Positions 62,609-64,000 of a stretch of 64,000 nt of DNA are shown here, piece after piece. A program made the position numbers and the translations under genes. Location: positions 186,001 through 250,000 of the forward strand of contig NZ_CANNBW010000001.1 in the NCBI RefSeq assembly GCF_947502995.1, read 5' to 3'. A model generated the notes under the pieces. The model ran no database searches and was not told the origin of the DNA. It worked only from the letters and a program-made list of their open reading frames with translations. This stretch comes from an uncultured Tenacibaculum sp. (GTDB taxonomy: Bacteria > Bacteroidota > Bacteroidia > Flavobacteriales > Flavobacteriaceae). How positions within the stretch are numbered: position 1 is the first letter of the stretch; every line of letters starts with the position of its first letter.

Positions 62609-63451
62609 ATGAAAAAGGCTTTATCAAAATTTTTAACTTCTTTAGGTATTTCAGGATCTAAAGAAGTTAAAAGTATAGAACAAAGTAGTTCTCGTTCTCA
62701 AAAAATAAGTGATATTAAGTTTACAGATCAACAAGGAAATGAGATATCAAAAGAGGAATTATCACAAGCTACAGGCAGGTATAATTATGCCGTTTATAGC
62801 ATAAATAAATCTTCTGATAAGGCTAAAGAATTACATCAAAAAGCAAGAGAATATGGGCAGAAAGGAGATTATGCTGAAGCTATAAGTCATCTTGAAGAAG
62901 CTATACAAGACTCACCTGAATGGGCTTATCCGTATTATGATTTAGCTTATACATATTTGTTAAATGATGATTTTGAAAAAGCGTTAAAATATTATGAGTT
63001 AACAGATAAAGTGGCTCCAAATGGTTTTTTTACCTCTAAAACAGCTATAGATGTTTTAAGAAAAGAAAAAACAGGAGTTTTTAGTGAAGGATTGTATAAG
63101 AACTATATGACTTTAGAGTGGATCGATAATCCACAAGAAAAGGTTCAAATGTTAAAGTTATTAGTTGATAATTTTCCTTCTTTAGCTCCGGCTTGGAAAG
63201 ATTACTCAAATTTTTTAGAAGGAGAAGAAAGACTTCAAGCTATAGAAAAGGGATTAAACGAGAATCCAGATATTGAAACTGAAGGAGTTCTTACTATTAA
63301 TAAAGCTTTAGTTTTAAATTTAAACGGACAGTTTAATGAAGCCAAAGAATTATTAATGCAAGTTATATTCAACCCTAAATCTACTTTCGGAAATCAAGAA
63401 CTAGCAAAATTAGTACTGAACAGCATTTCTGAAGAAAATAAGAAAAAATAA
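62609..63451 (+). CDS. TPR-repeat protein
   Basis: A 280-residue helical protein. About two tetratricopeptide motifs are clear: KELHQKAREYGQKGDYAEAI (about 75-94) and AYPYYDLAYTYLLNDDFEKA (about 105-124), with further degenerate copies to the C-terminus (EAKELLMQVIFN). No signal peptide. TPR domains mediate protein-protein contacts. It is part of a run with DUF6165 and DUF3089 genes and starts 13 bases after DUF6165. Confidence 0.88.
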   Translation: MKKALSKFLTSLGISGSKEVKSIEQSSSRSQKISDIKFTDQQGNEISKEELSQATGRYNYAVYSINKSSDKAKELHQKAREYGQKGDYAEAISHLEEAIQDSPEWAYPYYDLAYTYLLNDDFEKALKYYELTDKVAPNGFFTSKTAIDVLRKEKTGVFSEGLYKNYMTLEWIDNPQEKVQMLKLLVDNFPSLAPAWKDYSNFLEGEERLQAIEKGLNENPDIETEGVLTINKALVLNLNGQFNEAKELLMQVIFNPKSTFGNQELAKLVLNSISEENKKK

Positions 63452-63452
63452 A

Positions 63453-64000
63453 ATGTTTGTAAAAAAAGCGAGATCAGTTTTATATGTAATTTTAATATCA
63501 CTGTTGTGTTTCAGTTGTCGTTCAACATACAAAACGCAAGCTTTTTTACAAGATAATATTCCTGTTAAACCAGATTATACCAAAGAAAGTTCTTGGGCAG
63601 TTCTACCAACCAAATATCAAGAGAATTTTAAAACTTATGCGTCTAATCGTTTAGATACATTACAAGCTGATGTTTTTTATGTATATCCTACTTTAAACAC
63701 AAGTAAAAAAGATATCCGTTGGAATGTTTCAATTATAGACAAAGAACAAAATAATACAGTTTTAAATAAAGCTGTGTTAATGCAAGCTTCAGCTTTTGCA
63801 ACTTCAGGTAAAGTTTATGTCCCGTTTTATCGTCAAGCTCATATTCGTTCTTACAGATTATTCAACAAAGGAGGAAAAGAGGCTCAAGATTTAGCATATT
63901 CAGATGTTAAAAGCGCTTTTGAGGTGTATTTAAAGAAATACAATAAAGGAAGACCAATTATTATGGTTGGTCACAGCCAAGGAACAACGCATACAGTACG
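63453..64000 (+). CDS. DUF3089-family lipoprotein (partial)
   Basis: Truncated by the window end. The start is the ATG at 63453, one base after the TPR stop codon. A signal peptide with lipobox CFSC (Cys22) precedes RSTYKTQAFLQ. The alpha/beta-hydrolase of DUF3089 type is recognised by VFYVYPTLNTSKKDI and by the nucleophile elbow IIMVGHSQGTTHTV (Ser in GHSQG). It is likely a periplasmic lipid or polymer hydrolase. It completes the acidic repeat / DUF6165 / TPR group. Confidence 0.8.
   Translation, partial: MFVKKARSVLYVILISLLCFSCRSTYKTQAFLQDNIPVKPDYTKESSWAVLPTKYQENFKTYASNRLDTLQADVFYVYPTLNTSKKDIRWNVSIIDKEQNNTVLNKAVLMQASAFATSGKVYVPFYRQAHIRSYRLFNKGGKEAQDLAYSDVKSAFEVYLKKYNKGRPIIMVGHSQGTTHTV

Overview
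This window is chromosomal DNA of a member of the Bacteroidota, almost certainly a marine member of the Flavobacteriaceae of the Tenacibaculum/Polaribacter type; genus level is inference. The evidence is low GC, dense housekeeping genes with A-rich rather than Shine-Dalgarno leaders, many copies of the Bacteroidota -7 element TAnnTTTG, three carboxypeptidase-regulatory-domain TonB-dependent receptors (TBDRs), lipoproteins with acidic export tags after the lipid cysteine, two giant proteins with type IX secretion (T9SS) C-terminal tails, and family signatures such as IPExxxVDY, DUF2911, DUF5689 and DUF6165. No tRNA, rRNA, CRISPR, transposase or prophage gene was seen.

Layout. 1-2.9 kb: end of tsaB, an MscS channel, dodecin and a MORN-repeat protein. 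2.9-7.9 kb: a TBDR followed by an internally duplicated beta-helix surface lipoprotein. 8.1-12.7 kb: a metal-uptake locus, with a TBDR and thioredoxin-fold protein divergent from a DtxR/MntR regulator and ZIP transporter; a 20-bp palindrome lies in the TBDR promoter. 12.7-17.3 kb: a REP-like element, a nitrilase/cysteine-hydrolase pair, and a secreted-protein/AraC/DUF2911 operon. 17.4-25.3 kb: an AddA-type helicase-nuclease, Kbl, an OmpA porin with tandem promoters, and a detached atpDC operon. 25.3-30.9 kb: acpP-fabF-rnc-IPExxxVDY-pyk divergent from purN-rnhA. 30.9-36.4 kb: small lipoprotein, tandem M43 metalloprotease lipoproteins, SufS and a serine hydrolase.

36.5-45.2 kb holds a PiT transporter with a PhoU-like tail, a metallophosphoesterase, a TBDR with a DUF5689 surface lipoprotein, and a divergent secreted endonuclease/phosphatase; together they could form a phosphorus or nucleic-acid scavenging neighbourhood (inference). 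45.3-47.2 kb holds a surface lipoprotein with an M15-type zinc peptidase C-terminus and a small lipoprotein, arranged like a polymorphic toxin and immunity pair. 47.3-50.5 kb holds a small cysteine-rich protein, RecJ, OsmC and a CMD-family protein. 50.9-58.7 kb holds two large T9SS cargo proteins: a DUF5060 putative glycoside hydrolase with carbohydrate-binding domains, and a fusion of beta-helix, two Ig-like domains, an esterase and a discoidin-like domain. 58.8-64 kb holds mscL, alr-tdk, an acidic repeat protein, DUF6165, a TPR protein and a truncated DUF3089 lipoprotein.

The best candidates for new biology are the beta-helix/esterase fusion with its DUF5060 partner, the M15 lipoprotein pair, the proposed nucleic-acid scavenging neighbourhood, and the DtxR-box-controlled TBDR with a Cys pair in its plug.
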